64,000 nt of DNA from Flavobacteriaceae bacterium PS02338 (GCA_029959615.1 JASCOD010000002.1:620001-684000), one strand, 5' to 3'. Counted from the first letter of the stretch, positions 44,426-54,417 are shown. Numbers and translations are program-made. Notes: generated by a model not told the origin, from the letters alone.

Positions 44426-45913
44426 ATGAGCAAATATATTTTATCTCTCGATCAAGGGACGACAAGTTCTCGTGCCATCATTTTTAATCATAGCGGTAAA
44501 ATTGTTGCCATAGCTCAAAAGGAATTCACGCAAATTTATCCTCAAGCAGGATGGGTAGAACACGATCCTAATGAGATTTGGTCTACTCAATTAGCCGTAG
44601 CAACAGAAGCAATAGCGAAAGCTGGCTTAACCGTAAGCGAAATCAATTCGATTGGCATTACCAACCAACGTGAAACTACTGTAGTATGGGACCGAATAAC
44701 TGGAAAGCCTATTTATAATGCTATTGTTTGGCAAGACCGAAGAACTTCTGAATACTGTAATCAAATTAAACAGCAGGGACATTCTAAATTAATTCAAGAC
44801 AAAACAGGGTTAATTATAGACTCTTACTTTTCGGCAACAAAAGTGAGATGGATTTTAGAAAATGTAGACGGAGCAAAACAAAAAGCAGAAAAAGGAGAAT
44901 TGGCATTCGGAACCATTGACACCTGGTTAATATGGAATTTAACAGCGGGAAAAGTACATGTAACAGATGTGAGCAACGCTTCTAGAACCATGATTTATAA
45001 CATCCACACACTATCATGGGACGAAGAACTATTGCAGCTTTTCGGTATTCCAAAATCGATGCTACCAGAAGTGAAGTCATCAAGTGAAGTTTACGGAACA
45101 ACGGCGGGCAATATCCTTGCAGCTCAATTACCGATAGCTGGTATTGCTGGCGATCAGCAATCAGCACTATTTGGACAAATGTGCACACAACCTGGAATGA
45201 TTAAAAATACTTATGGCACAGGTTGTTTCATGTTGATGAACATTGGCAAAACACCCAAGATATCTACCAATAATTTATTAACTACCATCGCTTGGAAAAT
45301 CAACGGTGAAGTTAATTATGCCTTAGAAGGAAGTATTTTTATTGCTGGCGCTATTGTTCAATGGCTAAGAGACGAACTGGGTTTAATACAAAAATCTGCA
45401 GACGTAGAACAGCTGGCGCTACAAGTTGAAGATACACAAGGCGTCTACATCGTGCCTGCTTTTGCTGGTCTTGGCGCACCTTACTGGAACCAAGATGCCA
45501 GGGGAACCATTACTGGAATTACCCGAGGAACAAACAAATCACATATTGCTAGAGCTGCCATAGAAAGCATAGCGTACCAAACTATGGATGTACTAAATGC
45601 CATGCAAGCTGATGCAGACACCCCTATTGCAGAACTAAGGGTTGATGGTGGAGCTACTGCAAACAACTTGCTAATGCAATTCCAAGCGGATTTATTAAGT
45701 TGCAAGGTGATTAGACCAGAAGTTACCGAGGTTACTGCCATTGGAGCTGCTTATTTAGCAGGCCTCGCTACAGGTTTTTGGAAAAATCTGGAAGAAATTC
45801 AATCTCAATGGCAAATCAATAAGACATTTACTGCTGATCCCCATCTAGATAATTCGAAGCGCATAAAAGGATGGAAACAAGCTGTTAAAGCTGCAATTGC
45901 AAACACAGAATAG
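44426..45913 (+). CDS. glpK: Glycerol kinase
   Basis: 495 residues, the usual length. FGGY-kinase hallmarks: [20 protein letters not shown] at the start, [46 protein letters not shown] and [20 protein letters not shown]. It phosphorylates glycerol entering through the GlpF-type channel, giving glycerol-3-phosphate for GlpD. Second gene of glpD-glpK-glpF. Confidence 0.96.
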   Translation: MSKYILSLDQGTTSSRAIIFNHSGKIVAIAQKEFTQIYPQAGWVEHDPNEIWSTQLAVATEAIAKAGLTVSEINSIGITNQRETTVVWDRITGKPIYNAIVWQDRRTSEYCNQIKQQGHSKLIQDKTGLIIDSYFSATKVRWILENVDGAKQKAEKGELAFGTIDTWLIWNLTAGKVHVTDVSNASRTMIYNIHTLSWDEELLQLFGIPKSMLPEVKSSSEVYGTTAGNILAAQLPIAGIAGDQQSALFGQMCTQPGMIKNTYGTGCFMLMNIGKTPKISTNNLLTTIAWKINGEVNYALEGSIFIAGAIVQWLRDELGLIQKSADVEQLALQVEDTQGVYIVPAFAGLGAPYWNQDARGTITGITRGTNKSHIARAAIESIAYQTMDVLNAMQADADTPIAELRVDGGATANNLLMQFQADLLSCKVIRPEVTEVTAIGAAYLAGLATGFWKNLEEIQSQWQINKTFTADPHLDNSKRIKGWKQAVKAAIANTE

Positions 45914-45988
45914 TCGACAGGTGTCAGTAATCAGTTGATATTCGTGCCATCTTAACAAATAACCAATTCAAACAATTAAACAATCCTT

Positions 45989-46720
45989 ATGAATATTTAC
46001 GTTGCGGAATTCATTGGCACTGCCATTATGATCCTTCTAGGAAACGGCGTAGTAGCAAATGTTGTTCTCAAAGAAACCAAGGGCAATAGTAGCGGCTGGA
46101 TGGTAATCACTACAGCTTGGGCTTTGGCAGTATTTGTAGCTGTAGTAGTTGCAGGACCACACAGTGGAGCGCACCTTAATCCCGCGGTAACTTTAGCACT
46201 TGCCATTAGCGGTTCTTTTGAGTGGATAAAGGTTCCTTATTACTTACTTTCTCAGCTAGGAGGTGCAATGCTAGGCTCATTATTGGTTTGGCTATTTTAC
46301 AAAGATCATTTTGATGCCACTGAAGACAAAGGATTAAAAGCAGCTCCCTTTGCCACAGGCCCTGCGATAGCCAATAAAACTTCTAATCTCATTTCCGAGA
46401 TCATAGGTACTTTTGTTTTGATTTTCGTTATTTTCTATATTACTGGAGGGGAATTGGGCAAAGAAAAAACTCCTATAGGATTGGGATCTGTGGGCGCACT
46501 TCCTGTAGCATTTTTAGTTTGGGTAATAGGATTGAGCTTAGGTGGGACAACGGGATATGCCATTAATCCGGCCAGAGATCTAGGTCCTAGAATTATCCAT
46601 AGCCTCATGCCGATGAAAGGTAAAGGAAATAGTAATTGGAATTATGCTTGGATTCCAATTGTTGGACCTGTAATTGGCGCTACATTAGCCGCACTACTGC
46701 ATCTTTTCTTAAAGAGCTAA
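45989..46720 (+). CDS. glpF: MIP-family glycerol facilitator/aquaporin
   Basis: 243 residues, six membrane segments and two NPA half-helices: HLNPAVTLAL (about residue 62) and GYAINPARDLGPR (about 193). The Asp after the second NPAR is the mark of glycerol facilitators as opposed to water channels. It admits glycerol through the inner membrane. Its last 4 nt overlap the end of the convergent hybrid kinase gene. Confidence 0.92.
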   Translation: MNIYVAEFIGTAIMILLGNGVVANVVLKETKGNSSGWMVITTAWALAVFVAVVVAGPHSGAHLNPAVTLALAISGSFEWIKVPYYLLSQLGGAMLGSLLVWLFYKDHFDATEDKGLKAAPFATGPAIANKTSNLISEIIGTFVLIFVIFYITGGELGKEKTPIGLGSVGALPVAFLVWVIGLSLGGTTGYAINPARDLGPRIIHSLMPMKGKGNSNWNYAWIPIVGPVIGATLAALLHLFLKS

Positions 46721-48501
46721 TTCACATATTTACGCAATTCATCGAAAAGGTCATTAGGATGAAAAGGTTTCGATAAATAACCATTCATTCCTACCGCTAA
46801 AACATCTTCTAACACCTGACTATTTACCGTAGCTGTAATGGCAATAATAGGTATATTAGATTTAACAGGATGGTCCATAGCTCTGATTTGCTTAGTAGTT
46901 TCATATCCATCTAGTTCAGGCATGTATAGATCCATTAACACTAAATCATAAGTATTAACCTCGATCATTTCCAAGGCTATTCTTCCATTTTCGGCAACAT
47001 CTGGATCAATACCTAACCTATTAAGTGTTTTCTTAATCACCATGATATTTATAGCATTATCTTCTACTACCAAAACATTAAGTTTAGAAAAATCTGTAGA
47101 CGTTATATCCGGAATACCATCTTTCTGAAATTCAGAAACTACTTCTTGATATGGAAAAGTGATATCGAAAGTAAACTTAGCTCCATTTCCAATGCTACTA
47201 TCTAAATAAATGGTAGACTGATACAATTCCAATACTTTCTTAACAATGGGCAGCCCCAAACCAGTACCACCATAGCTTCTATTAATACTATTTGAAGCTT
47301 GAACAAACTCGTCGAAAATACTTGCATGCCTATCCTTATCAATACCTATCCCTGTATCTGCTATTGAAAACCTTACTTTTACAGTCCCTGAACCAAAATA
47401 ATTAAGTTCACAATCTAAGTTAACACTTCCCTTTTCTGTAAATTTTATGGCATTATTCAATAAATTCAACAGCACCTGTGTTAAACGTGTTGGATCACCA
47501 ACCAAAGTTAGTTTACGTAAATCTTCTGCGACATCTAGCTTAAAATCTAAATGTTTTTCAGATGCTTTTAACTTAGTAGCGGCATATATGTTAGACATTA
47601 AGGTCGACAAGTTGAAAGGTGTACGTTCCAATTCCACCATCTCAGAATCGAGTTTATTGAAATCCAGTATATCATTTACTAAAGTCAACAGGTTTTCAGC
47701 TGAAAACCGGAGCACAGCTAGCGTCTCCTCTTGATCTTTATGGGGATTCTGATGAAGTAAAACATTAGTTAAACCTATTACCCCATTTAATGGTGTTCGC
47801 AATTCGTGAGACATGGTAGATAAAAACTTCATTCTTGAATTGGAAAGCTGCTCAACCTCTTTCAAAGTATAGTTTAACTGCTCATTGGTAGTATTAAGCT
47901 TATTTTTAGTTAACGTAAGCGTTTCTATATTTCGGTTAAATGCTTTAAAGAAAAAGTAATGTAGAAAGGCAATAGCGCAAAAGTCAAAAATAAGCACAAA
48001 TACATAAATTGGTCTTGCAATTACCTGTGGACCACTTGTCAGAAAAAAATAGCCTTTAGCTGAGAAACTCGCATCAATAATAGCCGGAGTGATATTGACA
48101 ATCGCATAAAACCATCCCCATTTAGAACCGTGCATATAAAATCCTAAAGCAGAAGCCAACCAAATAAATTGCAGCGTAGCAGCATTAATTCCCTTTACAA
48201 AAAATAGAAAATTTGCCCAAACAGCGATAATGGTAATCAATAGTAAAACTATATGTGATAAAACTCGCCAAGAATTAAAGAAATACAGCACACTGATTAG
48301 AGATGATGAAAAAATCAAAATTAAACTAGCTCTAATTAGCTGCGGGATTTGATTCGTATACGCATAAGCGATCATCAAAAACAAACCAAAAATACAATGT
48401 GCCAATAGAAGATAGAACAACATTAAAGCCCGAGCTTGATTAATGGGATCATTTTCTCTGGATTTTATTTTGATTATAAAATCTTTTATAAAGCGTATCA
48501 T
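46717..48501 (-). CDS. Hybrid sensor histidine kinase/response regulator
   Basis: 594 residues. Six or so membrane segments fill the first ~195 residues without a recognisable sensor domain. A coiled coil leads into HisKA (FLSTMSHELRTPLNGVIG), HATPase_c (LLNLLNNAIKFTEKG, DTGIGIDKDRH, YGGTGLGLPIVKKV) and a receiver (VLVVEDNAINIMVIKK, LVLMDLYMPELDGYE, IIAITATVNS, YLSKPFHP). It has no DNA-binding output. Whether it relates to the neighbouring glp genes is unknown; strand and order do not suggest an operon. Confidence 0.92.
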   Translation of the reverse strand: MIRFIKDFIIKIKSRENDPINQARALMLFYLLLAHCIFGLFLMIAYAYTNQIPQLIRASLILIFSSSLISVLYFFNSWRVLSHIVLLLITIIAVWANFLFFVKGINAATLQFIWLASALGFYMHGSKWGWFYAIVNITPAIIDASFSAKGYFFLTSGPQVIARPIYVFVLIFDFCAIAFLHYFFFKAFNRNIETLTLTKNKLNTTNEQLNYTLKEVEQLSNSRMKFLSTMSHELRTPLNGVIGLTNVLLHQNPHKDQEETLAVLRFSAENLLTLVNDILDFNKLDSEMVELERTPFNLSTLMSNIYAATKLKASEKHLDFKLDVAEDLRKLTLVGDPTRLTQVLLNLLNNAIKFTEKGSVNLDCELNYFGSGTVKVRFSIADTGIGIDKDRHASIFDEFVQASNSINRSYGGTGLGLPIVKKVLELYQSTIYLDSSIGNGAKFTFDITFPYQEVVSEFQKDGIPDITSTDFSKLNVLVVEDNAINIMVIKKTLNRLGIDPDVAENGRIALEMIEVNTYDLVLMDLYMPELDGYETTKQIRAMDHPVKSNIPIIAITATVNSQVLEDVLAVGMNGYLSKPFHPNDLFDELRKYVN

Positions 48502-48593
48502 AATGCAGCGCTAAACTGGATGTACAAAATCTATTAAATGAAATTCAGTAGGTAGATTTCAATAAAAAACAATTTTGCAAAACGAACAAAAGT

Positions 48594-49478
48594 CTACGTC
48601 AACCTCTCTTCTTCAGCTTCTACTTGTGGATCATTGACTTCTACAAATCCAAATCCACCTTTGTAATATAGCCAAACTATCCAGATTATTAAAAGAATAG
48701 TACAACATACTGATCCTTCTATCCCAAAACTACCACCAGATAAATATTCTTTGCCGATTGGAACTGCTTTGATCATTCCATTCATCTTGTTGCCGCTAGC
48801 ATTATATCCCAAGACAATTGTTTGGGTAAAATTCCATGCAAAATGTAATCCTATGGCCCAAGCAATATTTTGCCTTTGTAATGTATAAATAGAAAAAAGT
48901 ACCCCAGCCAAAGCTATATTAAAAATACCCAATGCAGTAACTCCAGGATTAGCAAAATGTGCCAATGCGAATAACATACCATTTACCACGACAGCAAATC
49001 CAAGTGGATAGCGTTCTGCAAATGCCAATAATAGATAACTCCTAAAAAGAAATTCCTCAAATACCGAAACCAGCAGAAAATAAATCAAGTATAAACCCAG
49101 CAACTGCCACTGAAGTTCACCTTTTTCAAAATTAACATTGCCACAGAGATGCAAAACCATCGCACAAGCAGCCATCACTAATACTCCTAATCCAGCTCCT
49201 TTAAGAAAACCCGATGCAAAACGAGACCTTCTGATAAAAACCCCGTGAAAATTGAGATAAGGAAACAACCTGAACATCATTAGTAACCCACCTAGAACTA
49301 CCAAAACTAAGCAGATATAAACAATAATATCAGTTGCAACTGGGAGATCGATAGATGGCAAAAAGTCAAATTGCAATATCATACCAAATGGAACGATACA
49401 TGCCAGCAAGAAAAACAGGAACAGCCAAACCCTTAGTATTGGCATTAAGTAATATCCAAGTTTACTGCCTTCTATCAT
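48594..49478 (-). CDS. CPBP-family intramembrane metalloprotease (CAAX/Abi type)
   Basis: 294 residues with about eight membrane segments. The CPBP motifs are present: EEFLFRSYLL (EExxxR), FALAHFANPG (FxxxH) and GLHFAWNF (HxxxN). Members cleave prenylated or other membrane proteins; substrate unknown. Its ATG overlaps the stop of the NUDIX gene (TAATG), so the two are translationally coupled. Confidence 0.9.
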   Translation of the reverse strand: MIEGSKLGYYLMPILRVWLFLFFLLACIVPFGMILQFDFLPSIDLPVATDIIVYICLVLVVLGGLLMMFRLFPYLNFHGVFIRRSRFASGFLKGAGLGVLVMAACAMVLHLCGNVNFEKGELQWQLLGLYLIYFLLVSVFEEFLFRSYLLLAFAERYPLGFAVVVNGMLFALAHFANPGVTALGIFNIALAGVLFSIYTLQRQNIAWAIGLHFAWNFTQTIVLGYNASGNKMNGMIKAVPIGKEYLSGGSFGIEGSVCCTILLIIWIVWLYYKGGFGFVEVNDPQVEAEEERLT

Positions 49479-49915
49479 TAATTCAATTTTTCTGTTAAAA
49501 GTCTTACTACAGCCTTGTCGGTTCTAAAAGTTACATCATCTTCAGTGAGATCGGCAATTTCCTTCCATCTAAAGCATTGATCTGTCTCTTCGTCAAAATC
49601 AAAAGCATTGAATTTGAAATTCAATTGCAAAGGTTTAACTGGTTTAACCAAATAGTAAACACTCAACACCTGACTATCATTGAAAGAAGATTTCTCATAA
49701 AAATCTGTAGTGTAAAAATGACCGATCACTTCAATATCGGCATTACATTCTTCTACAAACTCCCTTTTTAATGCATCGATCAAACCTTCCCCGAACTCTA
49801 CCCCACCACCCGGAAATTTGGTGAAATATTTTTCTGCCGCAAACTCATCACTTAAGAGCACTTCCTGTTGGTCGTTAATCAACAACCCATAAACCCTAAC
49901 GTTAAAATAACTCAT
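49478..49915 (-). CDS. NUDIX hydrolase
   Basis: 145 residues. NUDIX box GGGVEFGEGLIDALKREFVE followed by ECNADI (GX5EX7REUXEEXGU with Cys-Asn near the end). Hydrolyses a nucleoside diphosphate linked to another group in the cytoplasm; substrate unknown. Start ATGA overlaps the stop of the CDF transporter gene, and its stop overlaps the CPBP start, making a three-gene coupled operon. Confidence 0.9.
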   Translation of the reverse strand: MSYFNVRVYGLLINDQQEVLLSDEFAAEKYFTKFPGGGVEFGEGLIDALKREFVEECNADIEVIGHFYTTDFYEKSSFNDSQVLSVYYLVKPVKPLQLNFKFNAFDFDEETDQCFRWKEIADLTEDDVTFRTDKAVVRLLTEKLN

Positions 49916-50889
49916 CTTTCAAAATGCTTCTGATTTTTGGTCACATTTTCCATTGTCCACTTAATCTCTCCTCTAAATTCTTCTGCTCTAACTGGACAAT
50001 TATCCATTTTGCAATAATTACAGCAGGCAGGTAAACACGGATCTGCATGTATAAACAACTCCGTTTGTCGACTAACCGCCTGATTAATCATTTTATCTAT
50101 ACTAGAAATTTCGTAGTGAACTGCATTCAAATCGAAATAATAAGGTAAAGTTACGTGGCAGTCAATATGTAAATCTGCACCATATTGCTGTGCCCTTAAA
50201 TTATGTACATCTATCCAACTTGATTGCCTATTCTCCTGTAAAATATCTATCACTTCTTCAACCAATTCGATATTACTCTCGTCCATTAAGCCACCAACAG
50301 ATTTACGTGTAAGCTTATAGCCATTAAATATGATATAAATCCCCAAAAGAATGGAGATTAAACTATCTAACCATAAAATTTGCGTAAGCTGAATGATGAT
50401 GATACCTATAACCAAGCCAGCACTACTCACAGCATCGGTGAGCAAATGCTTCCCATCAGCTTCGAGTGTTAAAGATTTATTTGTTTTTCCTGTCTTGATA
50501 AGATAAAGCCCTACAACGAGGTTGATTACCCCAGTTACAGCAATAATAATGGCACCATCGTACAAATCTGAAACTTCATTCCCATAAAACAGGCTATAAA
50601 CAGATTTCACCAGAATAACTATTCCAGCGATGCCAATGAGCACTCCCTCTACAAAGGCCGAAAAGAATTCTACCTTCCCATGCCCATAAGGATGATTTTC
50701 ATCTTTCGGTAAAGTAGCGAGGTAAATACTGTAAAATGCAAAACCACTTGCCAACACATTTACAATGCTCTCTACAGCATCAGTTAAAATAGCGTTTGAA
50801 TTAGTGATGAAGAAAGCTACAAATTTGGCTAGCATCAGTAAAATACTAGTGCATAGCGATATTAGTATGGCTCTTTTATTAGATTTCAA
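49912..50889 (-). CDS. Cation diffusion facilitator transporter with Cys-rich C-terminal tail
   Basis: 325 residues, six membrane segments. CDF metal-site residues are visible in TDAVESIVNVLAS, HPYGHGKVEFFSAF and TDAVSSAGLVIG. The cytoplasmic ZT_dimer-like domain (VHNLRAQQYGADLHIDCHV) is followed by an unusual tail CLPACCNYCKMDNCP, with five Cys that could bind metal. It starts at TTG (50889), supported by -7 element TAGTTTTG at 50909-50916. Exports a divalent metal (Zn, Fe, Mn or Co). First gene of the coupled CDF-NUDIX-CPBP operon. Confidence 0.9.
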   Translation of the reverse strand: MKSNKRAILISLCTSILLMLAKFVAFFITNSNAILTDAVESIVNVLASGFAFYSIYLATLPKDENHPYGHGKVEFFSAFVEGVLIGIAGIVILVKSVYSLFYGNEVSDLYDGAIIIAVTGVINLVVGLYLIKTGKTNKSLTLEADGKHLLTDAVSSAGLVIGIIIIQLTQILWLDSLISILLGIYIIFNGYKLTRKSVGGLMDESNIELVEEVIDILQENRQSSWIDVHNLRAQQYGADLHIDCHVTLPYYFDLNAVHYEISSIDKMINQAVSRQTELFIHADPCLPACCNYCKMDNCPVRAEEFRGEIKWTMENVTKNQKHFER

Positions 50890-50908
50890 GACTTCTGTTT
50901 TGGACTAG

Positions 50909-50916
50909 CAAAACTA
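50909..50916 (-). promoter_or_regulatory. -7 element TAGTTTTG of the CDF operon
   Basis: TAGTTTTG on the minus strand ends 20 nt before the TTG start, giving a leader of about 14 nt and supporting the non-ATG start. Confidence 0.5.
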
Positions 50917-51059
50917 CAGTTAAAAGTATTAATTTTTTAGAATGTTTAAAAAATGAAACATTCCCTCACATAATTATCAAAATACTAATTAAACTCATAA
51001 AAACTTAAATAATTACCATTAAAAAACATCTTTTATTAGGGCTTTATAAATAAGGTTTT

Positions 51060-51067
51060 TATATTTG
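51060..51067 (+). promoter_or_regulatory. -7 element TATATTTG of the aminotransferase gene
   Basis: TATATTTG matches TAnnTTTG. A TTG in frame at 51065 lies inside it, which excludes that start and leaves ATG 51086, with a leader of roughly 13 nt. Confidence 0.55.
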
Positions 51068-51085
51068 CTACTTCACAACAACATC

Positions 51086-52282
51086 ATGAGTATTTTATCA
51101 GACAGAATAAATAACCTATCAGAATCGGCTACGCTAAAAATGACCAAACTAGGTCGTGAATTAGCTGCAAAAGGCGTAAATGTAATTAGCCTAAGTGTAG
51201 GCGAGCCAGACTTTAACACTCCAGAACACGTTAAAGAAGCCGCAAAGAAAGCATTAGATGACAATTTTACTCGTTACTCTCCTGTACCGGGCTATCCAGA
51301 TTTGCGTCAAGCTATTGTTAATAAGCTAAAGGAAGAAAACAACCTTGATTACGATATTTCGCAAATTGTTGTCTCAACAGGTGCAAAACAGTCACTTTCT
51401 AACGTTATTCTAACCTTGATTAACCCAGGTGATGAAGTAATCATTCCTACTCCTTATTGGGTTTCTTACTCTGAAATGGTAACGCTTGCTGAAGGAAAAT
51501 CGGTTTTCATAAATACATCTATAGAAAGCGATTTTAAAATTACTCCAGAGCAACTAGAAGCAGCAATTACTCCAAAAAGTAAATTGTTCATGTTTTCTTC
51601 GCCAAACAACCCAACTGGTACTGTTTATAGCAAAGACGAACTAGCTGCTTTAGCGAAGGTATTCGAAAAACACCCTAATATCTTTATCCTTTCGGATGAA
51701 ATCTACGAGCATATCAACTTTGTTGACCAACACGAATCTATTGCACAGTTTCCAAGTGTTAAAGATCGCGTAATTATTGTAAACGGTTTTTCTAAAGCGT
51801 TTGCGATGACTGGATGGCGCTTAGGATATATCGCTGCAAGCAAAGAAATTGCTGCGGCTAACGACAAGTTACAAGGACAAACCACTTCTGGTACTTGCTC
51901 TATTGCACAACGTGCTGGTATTGTTGCTTACGAACAGGGATTAGATACCGTTAACGAAATGAAAAAAGCATTTGCTCGTCGTCGTCAATTGGTTTACGAT
52001 TTATTGAAAGATATTCCAGGTGTTAAAACTAACCTACCAGAAGGAGCATTTTATTTCTTCCCAGAAATCAGTTCATTCTTTGGCAAAAAGGATGCTGACG
52101 GAAATGTGATTAAGAACTCATCTGATCTAGCATTGTATCTATTAAACGTTGGTCATGTGGCAACTGTAGGTGGAGATAGTTTCGGTAATGACAACTACAT
52201 TCGTTTATCTTACGCAGCATCAGACGAGAGCTTGGTAGAGGCCTTAAGAAGAATAAAAGAAGCACTTGGTAACTTAAGCTAA
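51086..52282 (+). CDS. PLP-dependent aminotransferase (aspartate aminotransferase type, class I)
   Basis: 398 residues from ATG 51086. Class I/II fold: SLSVGEPDFNTPEHVKEAA, RYSPVPGYPDLRQAI, STGAKQSLSNVI, SSPNNPTGTVYS, ILSDEIYEHINF, and the PLP lysine in VNGFSKAFAMTGWRLGY. Likely aspartate aminotransferase, transferring an amino group to 2-oxoglutarate; other amino acids remain possible. Monocistronic with its own promoter and terminator. Confidence 0.9.
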   Translation: MSILSDRINNLSESATLKMTKLGRELAAKGVNVISLSVGEPDFNTPEHVKEAAKKALDDNFTRYSPVPGYPDLRQAIVNKLKEENNLDYDISQIVVSTGAKQSLSNVILTLINPGDEVIIPTPYWVSYSEMVTLAEGKSVFINTSIESDFKITPEQLEAAITPKSKLFMFSSPNNPTGTVYSKDELAALAKVFEKHPNIFILSDEIYEHINFVDQHESIAQFPSVKDRVIIVNGFSKAFAMTGWRLGYIAASKEIAAANDKLQGQTTSGTCSIAQRAGIVAYEQGLDTVNEMKKAFARRRQLVYDLLKDIPGVKTNLPEGAFYFFPEISSFFGKKDADGNVIKNSSDLALYLLNVGHVATVGGDSFGNDNYIRLSYAASDESLVEALRRIKEALGNLS

Positions 52283-52302
52283 GTAACTTTAACTATAAAA
52301 GA

Positions 52303-52336
52303 AAGAGCTTCCGATTAATTTCGGAGGCTCTTTTTA
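52303..52336 (+). terminator. Intrinsic terminator of the aminotransferase gene
   Basis: AGAGCTTCCGA and TCGGAGGCTCT pair over 11 bp with one mismatch, loop TTAATT, followed by TTTTTATTTG. Confidence 0.8.
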
Positions 52337-52503
52337 TTTGAAAAGAATTTCTGTGTTGGTATACTTAAAATCGGCCTATACATTTCAAATATTCTTACTT
52401 CCACCACCCTACCCTGTATCTAATTACTGCCTGCTATTTTCAGCAAATACATTAGACGTAAAAAGCATAACTTTATACAGTACATCCAAACTAACAATAT
52501 CTA

Positions 52504-53154
52504 ATGAAGCTGCCTACATATATAAATATAATTTTCTCACTTACCTTTTTTTGTCTTTCTTCTATTAATTGTAGACATAAAAATGAATCTAAATTAACAT
52601 TAGGCAAAAAGCAGGAAATTATAAATACACTAAATAATGTTTACGACACAGATCAAAAAGATAGGCAACTTGTAATCCAAGCTATTGATAAATATGGTAT
52701 AAAATCAGAAAAAGTAAAACAATTAGCAAAAAGTATAGGTGCTGTAGATTCGTCAAACATCATCACGGTAAAAAAGATTCTGGAGGAATATGGCTGGCTA
52801 AGCAGTAAAATTATTGGAGAAAAGGCTAATTCTGCACTTTACTTGGTTATCCAACATTCGACGACTGCTGATAGAAAGCATTTCCTTCCATTAATGCGTG
52901 TAGCAGTTAAAAATAGAGCTGCTTCAGCAAAAGACTTAGCATTTTTAGAAGATAGAGTTGCCACCGACGAAGGTAAAAAGCAAATCTACGGAACGCAAAT
53001 TGGCTTCGATGAAAAACTAGCTAAGTATTATGTCTTACCAATTGAAAATCCGAAACAAGTTGATGAGAAAAGATTGAAGGCAGGTTTAATCCCTATTGCC
53101 GAATATTTATCACAATGGAACATTAAATGGGAAAAAGCAAGTATCGGAAATTAA
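52504..53154 (+). CDS. DUF6624-family lipoprotein
   Basis: 216 residues with a lipobox-type signal ending FCLSSINC. The DQKDRQLV motif, then YGWLSSKIIGEKANSALYLV, VIQHS, LEDRVATDEGKKQIYGTQ are the conserved features of DUF6624, a family of unknown function in Bacteroidota. The Arg and Gln-His residues suggest an unknown enzyme or binding role outside the cytoplasm. The gap 52283-52503 holds only the terminator and no gene. Confidence 0.82.
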   Translation: MKLPTYINIIFSLTFFCLSSINCRHKNESKLTLGKKQEIINTLNNVYDTDQKDRQLVIQAIDKYGIKSEKVKQLAKSIGAVDSSNIITVKKILEEYGWLSSKIIGEKANSALYLVIQHSTTADRKHFLPLMRVAVKNRAASAKDLAFLEDRVATDEGKKQIYGTQIGFDEKLAKYYVLPIENPKQVDEKRLKAGLIPIAEYLSQWNIKWEKASIGN

Positions 53155-53169
53155 AGGCAAAGGCTTCCA

Positions 53170-54417
53170 CTAACTTCTAATTGCTTCTACAGGATCTAAT
53201 CTCGATGCAGAATAAGCTGGCCAAAACCCCGAGATAATACCTATACCTACAGAAACACCAATACCCAATATCACATTTTTAGCATAAAGTACCACTTCCC
53301 AATCTGCCAAGTGTGTAATACTGAAGGCCAAAATATACACAAGCACTAAGCCGCAAAGCCCCCCCATTAAACACAATGCTATTGCTTCGAAAATAAATTG
53401 AAAGAGGATAAAATAGTTTTTTGCACCTAATGATTTCTGGATACCTATAATGTTGGTTCGCTCTCTTACAGAAACAAACATGATATTTGCAATTCCGAAA
53501 CCACCCACAAGAATAGAAAAACCACCTATGATCCAGCCACCTATATTTATTCCATCAAACATCAAATTAAGCTGGTTGGAAAGCATGGTTGTTTTGTTCA
53601 AAGAGAAATCATCTTCTTGTCCTGGACTTACCCTTCTAATTGCACGCATTTGTCCTTTCAATTCACTTTCAACTTCTTCCAAATCAATATTTTCTTTTCC
53701 CCTAACCGTGATTTGAGGATTGTATCTTTCATTGTTCACATCGAAAATACCTTTAGCTAAAGCCATAGGGATCAATACATTTTTATCTTGTGACATTCCC
53801 ATCATATCTTCTCCCTCCTTCTTAAATACGCCCACAACTGTTACTCTTCTTCCCATTAATTTAATTTGCTTGCCTATCGGGTCTTCGCTACCAAAAAGTC
53901 CTTCTGCAATTTCAGCTCCCATAATACACACTGGACTTCCCGACTGCCCTTCACTTTCGGTAAAGTAACGTCCCGCCTGAAATTCCAAGTTCCAAGTTCG
54001 GTCATATTCTTGCGTGGCGGAGTTTATAGTTGCTCCCTCTACTGAAGCACTTCGATATTTAATGGTACGGCTGCTTGTTGAAATTTCGAAGCAAACTCCC
54101 TGCGCAGTTTCCATTCGTTCCTTTAAAGCTAAATAATCTCTATAAGAAGGTTCCGGACGATTCATGAATTTCCACCAAGGATAATTATCGCCAAAAATCC
54201 AAGGCCACTTCTGTACAAATAAGGTATTAGAACCAAGTTTATCTACACTAGATTGAATTTGATTGCGAAACGTATCTACAAAAGTAAAAACGGCAATAAT
54301 GATAAAAATACCGATGGTAATCCCTAATAGGGAAAGGGACGTACGCAATTTATTCTGTCTTAGGGCATCCCAAGCAAACCTAAAACTTTCTCCAATAAGT
54401 CGAAAAACTAACAGCAT
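53170..54417 (-). CDS. FtsX/MacB-type ABC transporter permease
   Basis: 415 residues: a first membrane helix (TSLSLLGITIGIFIIIAVFT), a large periplasmic MacB_PCD domain (about 45-270), and three membrane helices at the C-terminus with the FtsX pattern (GGFGIANIMFVSVRERTNI, GIQKSLGAKN, SGFWPAYSASRLDPVEAIRS). It moves or senses a substrate with a partner ATPase, but no ATPase gene adjoins. Monocistronic. Confidence 0.9.
   Translation of the reverse strand: MLLVFRLIGESFRFAWDALRQNKLRTSLSLLGITIGIFIIIAVFTFVDTFRNQIQSSVDKLGSNTLFVQKWPWIFGDNYPWWKFMNRPEPSYRDYLALKERMETAQGVCFEISTSSRTIKYRSASVEGATINSATQEYDRTWNLEFQAGRYFTESEGQSGSPVCIMGAEIAEGLFGSEDPIGKQIKLMGRRVTVVGVFKKEGEDMMGMSQDKNVLIPMALAKGIFDVNNERYNPQITVRGKENIDLEEVESELKGQMRAIRRVSPGQEDDFSLNKTTMLSNQLNLMFDGINIGGWIIGGFSILVGGFGIANIMFVSVRERTNIIGIQKSLGAKNYFILFQFIFEAIALCLMGGLCGLVLVYILAFSITHLADWEVVLYAKNVILGIGVSVGIGIISGFWPAYSASRLDPVEAIRS

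Noticed and set aside
52338..52568. Small plus-strand ORF of 76 codons
   Set aside because: It overlaps the start of the DUF6624 gene in another frame, begins just behind a terminator, and has no recognisable features.
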